Of a DNA stretch of 20,654 nucleotides, positions 13,020 to 20,234 are shown piece by piece. The stretch covers positions 1 through 20,654 of the forward strand of contig CAUBOH010000027.1 in the NCBI GenBank assembly GCA_958437495.1, in the 5' to 3' direction. The stretch's first letter is position 1. Every line of letters begins with the position of its first letter. A model generated the notes under the pieces. It was not told the origin of the DNA and did no database searches. It worked only from the letters and a program-made list of their open reading frames with translations. Origin of the DNA: an uncultured Collinsella sp. Lineage in GTDB: Bacteria > Actinomycetota > Coriobacteriia > Coriobacteriales > Coriobacteriaceae. The translations under genes were made by a program, and so were the position numbers.

Positions 13020-14357
13020 ATGCAGTTCGATCAGGTGACGGTTATCGGTGGCGGTCTGGCGGGTTCGGAATGTGCGATCCAGCTGGCAGACCGTGGTTTT
13101 GCCGTAAAGCTGTGCGAGATGCGCCCCCAGGTGAGCTCCCCGGCCCACCATACCGATCATCTGGCCGAGCTCGTCTGCTCCAATTCGTTTAAATCGACCC
13201 GTCCGGACTCTGCGGCGGGCTTGTTAAAGGCCGAGCTTGAGCGTATGGGCTCGGTCTTGCTTGATTGTGCCCACCGCGCGGCCGTTCCTGCCGGCGGTGC
13301 CCTGGCGGTCGACCGCGTCAAGTTTTCCGAGCTTGTCGAGGCCGAGGTCGCCTCTCGCCCCAATATCGAGATTGTTCACGGGGAGGTCACGCAGATTCCC
13401 GAGGGCCATGTGGTCATTGCCGCTGGCCCCCTATGCTCGCCCGCGCTGAGCGAGGAGGTCATGAAGCTCGTCGGCGGCGATGCCCTGGCCTTCTTTGACG
13501 CGGCCGCGCCGATCGTCGATGCCTCCACGCTCGATATGGATGTGCTGTTCTCGCAGTCGCGCTACGAGGAGCAGGGGAGCGGCGACTATCTCAACGCTCC
13601 GCTCAATAAGGAGGAGTACGAGGCCTTTATCGAGGCGCTCACCACCGCCGATCGCGTGGTACTCAAGGACTTTGAGGGCGGCGACCTGTTCCAAGCCTGC
13701 CAGCCTGCCGAGGAGGTCGCCCGCACCGGCAAGGATGCCATTCGCTTTGGCGCCATGAAGCCCGTCGGCCTCACCGACCCGCGCACCGGTCGCCGTCCCT
13801 GGGCGGCGATTCAGCTGCGCGCCGAGAACAAGGAGAAGACCGCCTATAACCTGGTGGGCTTCCAGACTAACCTGACTTTTGGCGAGCAGAAGCGCGTCTT
13901 CCACATGGTTCCCGGACTGGAGAATGCCGAATTCTTCCGTTTTGGCGTCATGCACCGCAACACCTTTGTCGATGCCCCGCATGTGCTCGATGGCACCTTT
14001 GCCGTGCCCGGTACGAGCGTGCGCCTTGCCGGCCAGATCACCGGTACTGAAGGCTATATGGAGGCCGTGGCGACCGGTCTGCTCGCTGCGCTCAACACCT
14101 ATGCCGAGGCAATCGGGGCGGAGCCCGTTGAGCTGCCGCGCGTGGGCGCCTTGGGCGCGCTCGTGGGCTATGCGACCGATCCGGCAACGGTGGGCTATCA
14201 GCCCATGCACGTCAACTTTGGCTTGGTGCCGCCGCTCGAGGACGGCAAGCGCCGCAGCAAGCGCGATCGCTACCAGGCCTATGCCGACCGCGCGATCGAA
14301 GCCCTTGACGCTTACCTGGTGACGCGCTCCGACCTGTTTGGGGGCGAACGGTCATAG
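13020..14357 (+). CDS. trmFO: Folate-dependent tRNA-uridine-54 methyltransferase TrmFO
   Basis: Makes ribothymidine at tRNA position 54 using methylene-tetrahydrofolate and FADH2. The 445-residue protein starts with a dinucleotide-binding VTVIGGGLAGSECAIQLADRG (7-27, in part; GGGLAG at 10-15), followed by KLCEMRP, ELVCSNSFKS, PLNKEEYEAF, FGAMKPVGLTDPRTGRRPWA and HRNTFVDAPHVLDG. These are diagnostic of the small GidA paralogue. ATG 13020 is chosen over TTG 13014 because AAAGG at 13006-13010 is too close to the TTG. The stop TAG at 14355-14357 lies inside the likely start of the Xer gene, so translation of the two is probably coupled. Confidence 0.96.
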   Translation: MQFDQVTVIGGGLAGSECAIQLADRGFAVKLCEMRPQVSSPAHHTDHLAELVCSNSFKSTRPDSAAGLLKAELERMGSVLLDCAHRAAVPAGGALAVDRVKFSELVEAEVASRPNIEIVHGEVTQIPEGHVVIAAGPLCSPALSEEVMKLVGGDALAFFDAAAPIVDASTLDMDVLFSQSRYEEQGSGDYLNAPLNKEEYEAFIEALTTADRVVLKDFEGGDLFQACQPAEEVARTGKDAIRFGAMKPVGLTDPRTGRRPWAAIQLRAENKEKTAYNLVGFQTNLTFGEQKRVFHMVPGLENAEFFRFGVMHRNTFVDAPHVLDGTFAVPGTSVRLAGQITGTEGYMEAVATGLLAALNTYAEAIGAEPVELPRVGALGALVGYATDPATVGYQPMHVNFGLVPPLEDGKRRSKRDRYQAYADRAIEALDAYLVTRSDLFGGERS

Positions 14358-15274
14358 CCTTTGACCTTTACGATACCGTCGACTCGTTTATCGCTTATAT
14401 CGCGCGTGTCGAGGGGCTGTCTCCCAATACGGTGACGGCCTACGCCTCGCGGCTGGAGCGCTTTGCTGCCTGGTGCGAGCGGACGGGTACCGACGCTCGT
14501 GTCGCCGACGTGCGCACCGTCCGCTCATATTTGGCCGAGCTCTCGCGTGGCCAGGTGGCCCCTCGCACCCTTTCGGCGCATCTTTCGGCCATCCGGTCGC
14601 TGTATCGTTGGATGGCTGCCGAGGGGATTGTCGAGGGCGATGCAGTCTCGGCGATCGCGTCGCCCAAGCTGCCGCGCGACCTGCCGGGCGTCCTTACGAC
14701 CCAGCAGGTCGAGGCGTTGCTCAAGACGCCTGATATCTCGACGCCCGCGGGATTGCGCGATGCGGCGATGCTCGAGCTGCTCTATGCCTCGGGTGCTCGC
14801 GTCTCGGAGCTTGCCGCGCTTAACGTGGAATCCATCGCTTGGTCGGAGCGCGTGGTTCGCCTTTGGGGCAAAGGCAGCAAGGAGCGTATCGTGCCTCTGT
14901 ACCGTCGGGCGCTCGAGGCGGCTCGATGCTATGTCGAGCAGGGGAGGCCAGAGCTGCTCGCCCAGGCAAAGCGCCGCGACGCCACGGCCGGTCTGCATCC
15001 GCTGTTTATTTCTGCGCGCGGCAATCGCATGAGTGCCGCCATGCTCAGACGACGGTTCCATATGCTGGCGACGCTCGCCGGCATCCCCGCCGACATTGCC
15101 CCGCATGCGATGCGCCACACCTTTGCGACCGATCTGCTCGAGGGTGGCGCGGACCTGCGCTCGGTTCAAGAGCTGCTGGGTCACGCGAGCCTGTCCACGA
15201 CTCAAATCTACACGCATCTTACGCCCGATCGGCTTAAGCGTGCCGTTGCTCAAGCTCATCCCCGTGGCGAGTAG
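14354..15274 (+). CDS. xerC: Xer tyrosine recombinase (XerC/XerD type), probable ATA start
   Basis: Resolves chromosome dimers at dif with a partner recombinase. Numbering from GTG 14432, the catalytic set is complete: R123 in GARVSEL, the lysine of GKGSKER (146-152), H225 and R228 in HAMRHTFAT, H251 in LLGHASLS and the nucleophile Y260 in TQIYTHLT. The first conventional start, GTG 14432, falls inside the N-terminal DNA-binding domain (LSPNTVTAY) and leaves 280 residues. The frame stays open back to 14309 with no ATG, GTG or TTG. Starting at ATA 14354, overlapping the trmFO TAG, gives 306 residues beginning xAFDLYDTVDSFIAYI, which fits XerD length and first helix. XerC is preferred over XerD only because trmFO-xerC is a familiar pair. 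Confidence 0.9.
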   Translation: MAFDLYDTVDSFIAYIARVEGLSPNTVTAYASRLERFAAWCERTGTDARVADVRTVRSYLAELSRGQVAPRTLSAHLSAIRSLYRWMAAEGIVEGDAVSAIASPKLPRDLPGVLTTQQVEALLKTPDISTPAGLRDAAMLELLYASGARVSELAALNVESIAWSERVVRLWGKGSKERIVPLYRRALEAARCYVEQGRPELLAQAKRRDATAGLHPLFISARGNRMSAAMLRRRFHMLATLAGIPADIAPHAMRHTFATDLLEGGADLRSVQELLGHASLSTTQIYTHLTPDRLKRAVAQAHPRGE

Positions 15275-15296
15275 CCTTTCGCGGACGGGGCGTCGA

Positions 15297-15320
15297 CGCA
15301 CATTGAGGTGTGTGGTTTTG
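15297..15320 (+). terminator. Weak candidate terminator after the Xer gene
   Basis: CGCACA (15297-15302), TTGAGG, then TGTGTG (15309-15314) form a 6-bp stem with one G-T pair, followed by GTTTTG. It lies 22 bases after the stop and just before the rpsB -35. Short stem and short T run, so only moderate support. Confidence 0.4.
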
Positions 15321-15328
15321 ATTGCGGG

Positions 15329-15357
15329 TTGGCAGGAAGAGGCAATCCTGCTATCAT
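15329..15357 (+). promoter_or_regulatory. Promoter of rpsB-tsf
   Basis: TTGGCA (15329-15334) and TATCAT (15352-15357) are 17 bases apart, a strong housekeeping-type promoter. Transcription should start near 15364, leaving a leader of about 135 bases before rpsB. Confidence 0.8.
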
Positions 15358-15364
15358 TCATCGG

Positions 15365-15498
15365 GTTGCTTCACGGCAACAGGTTTTTATCACGCACGCG
15401 CGGCTACTTCATACCGTGGTGCCCGGGCTTTGGTAGCACATGTCCGGGTTGGTTTTGGAGGATGACCCCGCGCGGAGGCAAACCACAGGAGGTTTAAC
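15365..15498 (+). ncRNA. Structured 5' leader of rpsB
   Basis: The leader starts with a hairpin, GTTGC-TTCACG-GCAAC (15365-15380), followed by AGGTTTTT, at the predicted 5' end. Then GTGC (15419-15422) can pair with GCAC (15436-15439), while CCGG (15423-15426) can pair with CCGG (15444-15447); the order is that of an H-type pseudoknot. AAACC at 15480-15484 can pair either with the upstream GGTTT at 15451-15455 or with GGTTT at 15491-15495, which includes the end of the AGGAGG ribosome site (15487-15492). S2 is known to repress rpsB-tsf in E. coli; a similar switch here is inferred from these short stems. Confidence 0.4.
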
Positions 15499-16227
15499 AT
15501 GGCTACCAAGATTAATATCCGCACCCTGCTCGAGGCCGGCTGCCACTTCGGTCACCAGACCCGTCGCTGGAACCCCAAGATGAAGCCGTTCATCTTCGGT
15601 GAGCGCAACGGCATCTACATCCTCGACCTCAAGCAGACCATCCTTGACGCCGACCAGGCCTACACCTTCGTCAAGAACGTTGCCAAGGGCGGCAACGTGC
15701 TGTTCGTCGGCACCAAGAAGCAGGCTCAGGAGGCTGTCAAGAACGCCGCTGAGCGCGCTAACATGCCTTACATCAACCAGCGTTGGCTCGGCGGCATGCT
15801 GACCAACTTCGTGACCATCCGCTCCCGCATCAACCGCATGGAGGAGCTCGAGGCCATGGTCGAGGACGGCCGCATGGCAGTGCTGCCCAAGAAGGAGCAG
15901 GCTGTGCTCGGCAAGGAGCTCGCTAAGCTCCAGACCAACCTCGGTGGCGCCCGCGACATGAAGGGTCTGCCCCAGGCTCTCTTCGTTATCGACACCAAGC
16001 GCGAGGAGAACGCCATCAAGGAGGCCCAGCGCCTGAACATCCCCGTCGTCGCTCTGATCGACACCAACTCCGATCCCGACGAGGTCGAGTACGGCATCCC
16101 CTGCAACGATGACGCTATCTCCGCTGTCACCCTTATGTGCGAGCTCATGGCTGACGCCTGCCTCGCTGGCTCCGGCAAGGAGCAGGTCTCCGAGGCCGAG
16201 ATGGCCGCTGAGCCCAAGGCCGAGTAA
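15499..16227 (+). CDS. rpsB: 30S ribosomal protein S2
   Basis: Ribosomal protein on the back of the 30S subunit that helps hold S1. The 242-residue protein is recognised from LLEAGCHFGHQTRRWNPKMKPFIFGERNGIYILDL (about 10-45, shown in part), INQRWLGGMLTNF, PQALFVIDTKREENAIKEA and VALIDTNSDPDEVEYGIPCNDDA. The C-terminus is acidic and alanine-rich. AGGAGG at 15487-15492 is six bases before the ATG. Codon choice is extremely biased (CTC/CTG, AAG, GAG, CGC), consistent with high expression. It forms an operon with tsf 45 bases downstream and has a structured leader upstream. Confidence 0.98.
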   Translation: MATKINIRTLLEAGCHFGHQTRRWNPKMKPFIFGERNGIYILDLKQTILDADQAYTFVKNVAKGGNVLFVGTKKQAQEAVKNAAERANMPYINQRWLGGMLTNFVTIRSRINRMEELEAMVEDGRMAVLPKKEQAVLGKELAKLQTNLGGARDMKGLPQALFVIDTKREENAIKEAQRLNIPVVALIDTNSDPDEVEYGIPCNDDAISAVTLMCELMADACLAGSGKEQVSEAEMAAEPKAE

Positions 16228-16272
16228 ATCAGTCCTATTTAAGTCTTTTTCATCTCTTTGAAAGGAACCACA

Positions 16273-17142
16273 ATGGCCCAGATTACCGCCGCTATGGTCA
16301 AGCAGCTCCGCGAGATGACCGACTCCCCGATGATGGAGTGCAAGAAGGCTCTCGTCGAGGCTGACGGCGACATGGACGCCGCTGTTGACGTTCTGCGTAA
16401 GAACGGCCTCGCCAAGGCTGCCAAGAAGGCTGGCCGCGAGACCAACGAGGGCGCTGTCGCCGCGTTCGTCTCCGAGGATGGCAAGACCGGCGCTCTGCTC
16501 GAGCTCTCCTGCGAGACCGACTTCGTTGGCTCCAACGCCAAGTTCACCGGCTTTGCTTCTAAGGTCGCCGAGGTTGTCGCCACCACCGAGCCGGCCGATG
16601 TCGACGCTCTGCTCGAGAAGCCGATGGGCGAGGAGACCGTTTCCTCCGAGCTCACCGAGATGATCCACATCATGGGCGAGAACATGAAGATCTCCCGTTT
16701 CGCCGCCCGCAAGGCCGAGAACGGCGCTCTCGCTTCTTACATCCACATGGGTGGTAAGATTGGCGTCCTCGTCGAGTTTGCTTTCGAGAAGGCCGAGACC
16801 GCTCAGGCTGAGTCCTTCAAGACCTTTGCCCACGACGTTGCCCTTCAGGTTGCCGCTGTCGCTCCGATCTGCGCTACCCGCGATCAGGTTCCGGCCGAGA
16901 CCGTCGATCACGAGAAGCAGATCTACATGGCTCAGGCTGCCGAGTCCGGCAAGCCCGAGGCCATCCAGGAGAAGATGGCTGTTGGCCGTCTGGAGAAGTT
17001 CTACAAGCAGTCCGTGCTCACCGAGCAGGAGTTCATCAAGGACAGCTCCCTCACCATCAAAAAGTACGCTGAGCAGGTCTCCAAGGAGCTCGGCGATACC
17101 ATTACCGTCGTTGCCTTCGACCGTCTGGTCCGTGGCGAGTAA
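16273..17142 (+). CDS. tsf: Elongation factor Ts
   Basis: Nucleotide-exchange factor that regenerates EF-Tu-GTP. The 289-residue protein has the N-terminal UBA-like domain (MVKQLREMTDSPMMECKKAL, 8-27, in part), GRETNEG at 54-60 and the EF-Tu-contacting TDFV at 82-85. A dimerisation-type domain follows, and SVLTEQEFIKDSSLTIKKY lies near the end. I chose ATG 16273 rather than the TTG at 16258 because GAAAGGA at 16260-16266 is correctly spaced for the ATG and the protein then starts MAQITA as in the family. It is followed by a strong terminator, so rpsB-tsf is a closed two-gene unit. Confidence 0.98.
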   Translation: MAQITAAMVKQLREMTDSPMMECKKALVEADGDMDAAVDVLRKNGLAKAAKKAGRETNEGAVAAFVSEDGKTGALLELSCETDFVGSNAKFTGFASKVAEVVATTEPADVDALLEKPMGEETVSSELTEMIHIMGENMKISRFAARKAENGALASYIHMGGKIGVLVEFAFEKAETAQAESFKTFAHDVALQVAAVAPICATRDQVPAETVDHEKQIYMAQAAESGKPEAIQEKMAVGRLEKFYKQSVLTEQEFIKDSSLTIKKYAEQVSKELGDTITVVAFDRLVRGE

Positions 17143-17165
17143 ATAAGCTCTTGTAGCTGGTAATG

Positions 17166-17200
17166 AGCAGGCTGTGGGTTTTACTCACAGCCTGCTTTTT
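17166..17200 (+). terminator. Intrinsic terminator after tsf
   Basis: AGCAGGCTGTG (17166-17176) and CACAGCCTGCT (17186-17196) are perfect reverse complements. A G-T and a G-C pair can extend the stem inward, and a run of five Ts (17196-17200) follows. It separates rpsB-tsf from the pyrH operon. Confidence 0.95.
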
Positions 17201-17221
17201 CATGGCTCTGAGTAGAGCCTT

Positions 17222-17230
17222 TGATATCAT
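17222..17230 (+). promoter_or_regulatory. Candidate extended -10 promoter of the pyrH operon
   Basis: TG-A-TATCAT (17222-17230) fits an extended -10 element, and the hexamer equals the rpsB -10. No good -35 is present 17 bases upstream, which extended -10 promoters tolerate. It sits between the tsf terminator and the pyrH ribosome site, where a promoter is required. Confidence 0.5.
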
Positions 17231-17259
17231 ATTGAAAGTCTAATAAAAGGAGGATCGCT

Positions 17260-17982
17260 TTGTCCGACATCCGATATAAACGCGTGCTTCTTAAGCTTTC
17301 CGGCGAAGCACTGATGGGCGATGGCCACTATGGCATCGACCCCAAGGTTACCGACCATCTTGCCAAGCAGGTGAAGGAGCTGCTCGCCGTTGGCCATGAG
17401 GTCGGCGTCGTTGTCGGCGGTGGCAATATTTTCCGCGGCATGGCCGGCGCTGCCGGTGGCATGGAGCGTGCTCAGGCCGATTACATGGGTATGCTGGCAA
17501 CCGTTATGAACGCGCTTGCCCTGCAGGATGCCTTCGAGCATAACGATGTTCCTTGCCGCGTTATGAGCGCCATCCAGATGAACGAGATTTGCGAGCCCTA
17601 TATTCGTCGTCGCGCCATCAACCACCTGTCCAAGGGCAATGTCGTTATCTTCGCCGCCGGCTCGGGCAATCCGTACTTTACGACTGACACCGCCGCGGCC
17701 CTTCGTGCCTGCGAGATCGGTGCGGAGATCCTGATCAAGGCCACCAAGGTCGACGGTATCTACGACAAGGATCCCGTCAAGTGCGCCGATGCCGTCCGCT
17801 TTGACAAGATCACCTATCACGAGGTGCTCGTCCGCGGCCTGCAGGTTATGGATTCCACGGCAACGGCCTTGTGCCAGGATAACCGTATGCCCATTTTGGT
17901 CCTCAACATCGATGGCGAGGACACCGTCAAGCGCGCGCTCGCGGGTGAGCCCGTCGGCACGCTCGTCTATCAGGAGGATTAA
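17260..17982 (+). CDS. pyrH: UMP kinase
   Basis: Phosphorylates UMP to UDP in pyrimidine synthesis; the bacterial enzyme is hexameric and of the amino-acid-kinase fold. The 240-residue protein has RVLLKLSGEALMG (8-20), VVVGGGNIFRG, a central ADYMGMLATVMNALALQDA helix and the nucleotide-binding YDKDPVKCADAVRFDKITY. The start is TTG at 17260: AGGAGG at 17248-17253 is six bases upstream, no ATG or GTG fits better, and the protein then begins SDIRYKRVLLKLSG as in the family. A TTG start may reduce translation of this first operon gene. frr begins two bases after the stop. Confidence 0.97.
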   Translation: MSDIRYKRVLLKLSGEALMGDGHYGIDPKVTDHLAKQVKELLAVGHEVGVVVGGGNIFRGMAGAAGGMERAQADYMGMLATVMNALALQDAFEHNDVPCRVMSAIQMNEICEPYIRRRAINHLSKGNVVIFAAGSGNPYFTTDTAAALRACEIGAEILIKATKVDGIYDKDPVKCADAVRFDKITYHEVLVRGLQVMDSTATALCQDNRMPILVLNIDGEDTVKRALAGEPVGTLVYQED

Positions 17983-17984
17983 GC

Positions 17985-18521
17985 ATGGCAGAGAACATCA
18001 CCGCCCACATGGACAAGTCGCTCGAGTCCCTCAAGCATAACTTCTCCAAGGTTCGCACCGGCCGCGCCAGCGCCAACATTCTGTCCGACATCACCGTCGA
18101 TTACTACGGTGTTCCCACGCCGGTCACGCAGGTTGCCGCCGTCAAGACCCCCGAGGCCCACATGCTGCTCATCGAGCCGTGGGACAAGGCGCTCATCAAC
18201 GCCATCGTTAAGGCCATCAGCGCCTCCGATCTGGGCATTACCCCCAACTCTGATGGTACCGTCGTACGCCTGCCGTTCCCGGCTCCCACCGAGGAGCGTC
18301 GTCGCGAGCTCGTCAAGGAGTGCCGCGAGTACGCCGAGCAGGCCAAGGTCTCTATCCGCAACATCCGTCGCGACTTTAACAACAAACTCGAGCGCGACGA
18401 GGAGCTTACCGAGGACGATGTTCGTCGCGAGCAGGCCAAGGTTCAGAAGCATACCGACGAGTATGTTGCCAAGGTCGAGGAGCTTCTGAAGGAAAAAGAA
18501 GCCGAGGTCATGGAGATCTAA
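17985..18521 (+). CDS. frr: Ribosome recycling factor
   Basis: Splits post-termination ribosomes together with EF-G. The 178-residue protein has the three-helix-bundle sequences MDKSLESLKHNFSKVRTGRASANIL near the N-terminus (in part), DYYGVPTPVTQVA in the beta domain, and FPAPTEERRRELVKECREYAEQAKVSIRNIRRD, all typical. AGGAGG at 17972-17977 lies inside the end of pyrH, seven bases before the ATG. The pyrH-frr pair is one of the most conserved in bacteria. The stop TAA is one base before the uppS start. Confidence 0.98.
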   Translation: MAENITAHMDKSLESLKHNFSKVRTGRASANILSDITVDYYGVPTPVTQVAAVKTPEAHMLLIEPWDKALINAIVKAISASDLGITPNSDGTVVRLPFPAPTEERRRELVKECREYAEQAKVSIRNIRRDFNNKLERDEELTEDDVRREQAKVQKHTDEYVAKVEELLKEKEAEVMEI

Positions 18522-18522
18522 G

Positions 18523-19317
18523 GTGCAATACGACGAGCATAAACTGGTCGAGTACTTTGCCGACGCCCCTGCGGGCGTCGGTTTTTCCGACCTTGACCTC
18601 AATAACATTCCGCGCCATATTTCGTGCATCATGGACGGTAACGGCCGTTGGGCCACGGCGCGCGGTCTTGCCCGCACCGAGGGTCATAAGGCCGGTATCG
18701 TCTCTCTGCGCGAGATTATTACCGCCTGCGTGCGCCTGGGCGTCGACGTGCTTTCGGCCTATGCGTTTTCTACCGAAAACTGGAATCGCCCGCAGCACGA
18801 GGTCAACGTTCTCATGCATTTGTTTGCCAAGACGTTTATCGACGAGCTGCCGTTGCTTAAGCGCGAGAACGTGCGCGTTGTGTTTTTGGGTGACATTTCT
18901 GCGTTGCCCAAGAAGACCCGCGATGTCTTTGAGCGCGGTCTTGCCGAGTGCGCCAGCCATACCGGTATGACCCTGGCACTCGCCGTTAATTATGGCGCCC
19001 GTGCCGAGATTACGCGCGCTGCCCGTCAGCTCGCCTTCGATGCGGCTGCCGGTAAGATTGACCCCGCCGCAATTGATGATGATATGGTGGCGTCGCACCT
19101 GTACACCGCCGGTCTTCCCGATCCCGAGCTCGTTATTCGTACCTCGGGCGAGCTGCGCCTTTCGAACTATCTGCTGTGGCAGGTCGCTTATGCCGAGTTT
19201 TATGTCACCGATACCTATTGGCCCGACTTCGATCGCTGGGGTCTTGTTAAGGCTATCTTGGCTTATCAGGGCCGCGACCGTAGGTTTGGTGGGCTGAGTA
19301 AGACCGAGGAGGCTTAA
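18523..19317 (+). CDS. uppS: Isoprenyl transferase (undecaprenyl diphosphate synthase)
   Basis: Cis-prenyltransferase that extends farnesyl diphosphate with isopentenyl diphosphate to make the C55 lipid carrier for peptidoglycan. The 264-residue protein has HISCIMDGNGRWA (32-44, D38 catalytic), GHKAG (54-58), AYAFSTENWNRP (79-90), RTSGELRLSNYLLWQ (206-220) and AEFYVTDTYWPDF. About 28 residues precede the usual family start. The GTG start at 18523 is supported by GGAG at 18512-18515 inside frr and by its one-base gap from the frr stop. Chain length cannot be read directly; a C55 product is the expectation for a single copy in this operon. Confidence 0.95.
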   Translation: MQYDEHKLVEYFADAPAGVGFSDLDLNNIPRHISCIMDGNGRWATARGLARTEGHKAGIVSLREIITACVRLGVDVLSAYAFSTENWNRPQHEVNVLMHLFAKTFIDELPLLKRENVRVVFLGDISALPKKTRDVFERGLAECASHTGMTLALAVNYGARAEITRAARQLAFDAAAGKIDPAAIDDDMVASHLYTAGLPDPELVIRTSGELRLSNYLLWQVAYAEFYVTDTYWPDFDRWGLVKAILAYQGRDRRFGGLSKTEEA

Positions 19318-19319
19318 TC

Positions 19320-20234
19320 GTGGCTGATCGTCCCAAGGCAACTGATCCCAAGGCGTCTGCTTCTATGACACCTGTGCGCAGGGCCGCTGCTTCCAAGGCA
19401 CCGGCAGCGAAGGGCGGCACCGGCTCATGGCTGGCTGGTTTTATTACCCGTGCTGCCGCCGGTATCGTCTATGCCGTCGTCTTTATCCTGTGTCTGGTTT
19501 TGGGTATCGTGCCTACGGCTATCTTTGTGTCCGTCATGAGCGGCTTGTGCTGCTATGAGTTCTTTCGCATGACGAAACTCGATGGCAAAGTGGCCAACGA
19601 TCGCCTGGGTATCGCTGCCGCCGTGCTCTTTCCGCTCTCGGCGCTGGGCGACTCGATGCTGTTGAATGCCCTGCTTTTTGCTCTAATGCTTGCGGTGGGC
19701 ATTTGGTATGTCTGGTCGCCGCGTACCCGCATATCCGATGTAGCCGTGACGCTCATGGGTCCCATCTACACCGGTTTTATGCTGTCGGCTATCGTGCTGC
19801 TGCGCGATGCCGTGCCCGGTTTTGCCGGCGCCCTGCTTTCGGTGGGTGTCTGCGCGTCTCTCTGGGTCTCCGATTCGTTTGCCTATATCGTGGGTAGTCG
19901 TATCGGTAAGCACAAGATGGTCCCCAAGATTTCTCCCAAAAAGAGCTGGGAAGGCTTTGTCGGTGGCATTTTGGGCTCGGTGCTCATCTGGCTCATTTTG
20001 TGGGCGACCCATTTCTATAAGCTGAGCTTGCCCTATGCGCTGCTGTGCGGCGTGGTCGTGTCCATCCTGGGCGTTATCGGCGACCTCATCGAGTCGCGCA
20101 TCAAGCGTGGCGTGGGCGTCAAGGATTCCGGCAACCTTATCCCGGGCCACGGCGGCATGCTCGATCGTAGCGACTCGCTTATCTTCGGCTGCATCACCGC
20201 GCAGCTGTTGCTGATGATCGGAGGCGTGCTGTAA
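19320..20234 (+). CDS. cdsA: Phosphatidate cytidylyltransferase (CDP-diglyceride synthase)
   Basis: Integral membrane enzyme making CDP-diacylglycerol from phosphatidate and CTP for phospholipid synthesis. The 304-residue protein carries the C-terminal family signature: SRIKRGVGVKDSG, then IPGHGGMLDRSDS, with K268-D269 and H277 in it. Several hydrophobic membrane segments precede it, the first near residues 37-62. Residues 1-36 are an alanine- and lysine-rich, low-complexity cytoplasmic extension not present in short CdsA proteins. The GTG start at 19320 has GAGGAGG at 19306-19312, seven bases upstream, and lies two bases after the uppS stop. Its own stop TAA shares one base with the dxr ATG. 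Confidence 0.95.
   Translation: MADRPKATDPKASASMTPVRRAAASKAPAAKGGTGSWLAGFITRAAAGIVYAVVFILCLVLGIVPTAIFVSVMSGLCCYEFFRMTKLDGKVANDRLGIAAAVLFPLSALGDSMLLNALLFALMLAVGIWYVWSPRTRISDVAVTLMGPIYTGFMLSAIVLLRDAVPGFAGALLSVGVCASLWVSDSFAYIVGSRIGKHKMVPKISPKKSWEGFVGGILGSVLIWLILWATHFYKLSLPYALLCGVVVSILGVIGDLIESRIKRGVGVKDSGNLIPGHGGMLDRSDSLIFGCITAQLLLMIGGVL

Noticed and set aside
14354..15274. Xer gene as part of an integron, integrative element or phage
   Set aside because: It is embedded in a housekeeping operon behind trmFO, has neighbour-like codon use, and no attachment repeats or phage genes are near; it fits the chromosomal XerC/D class.
15409..16911. A 500-codon - strand open frame across rpsB and tsf
   Set aside because: Shadow of two of the most codon-biased genes in the window; repetitive Leu/Gly/Val composition and no motif.
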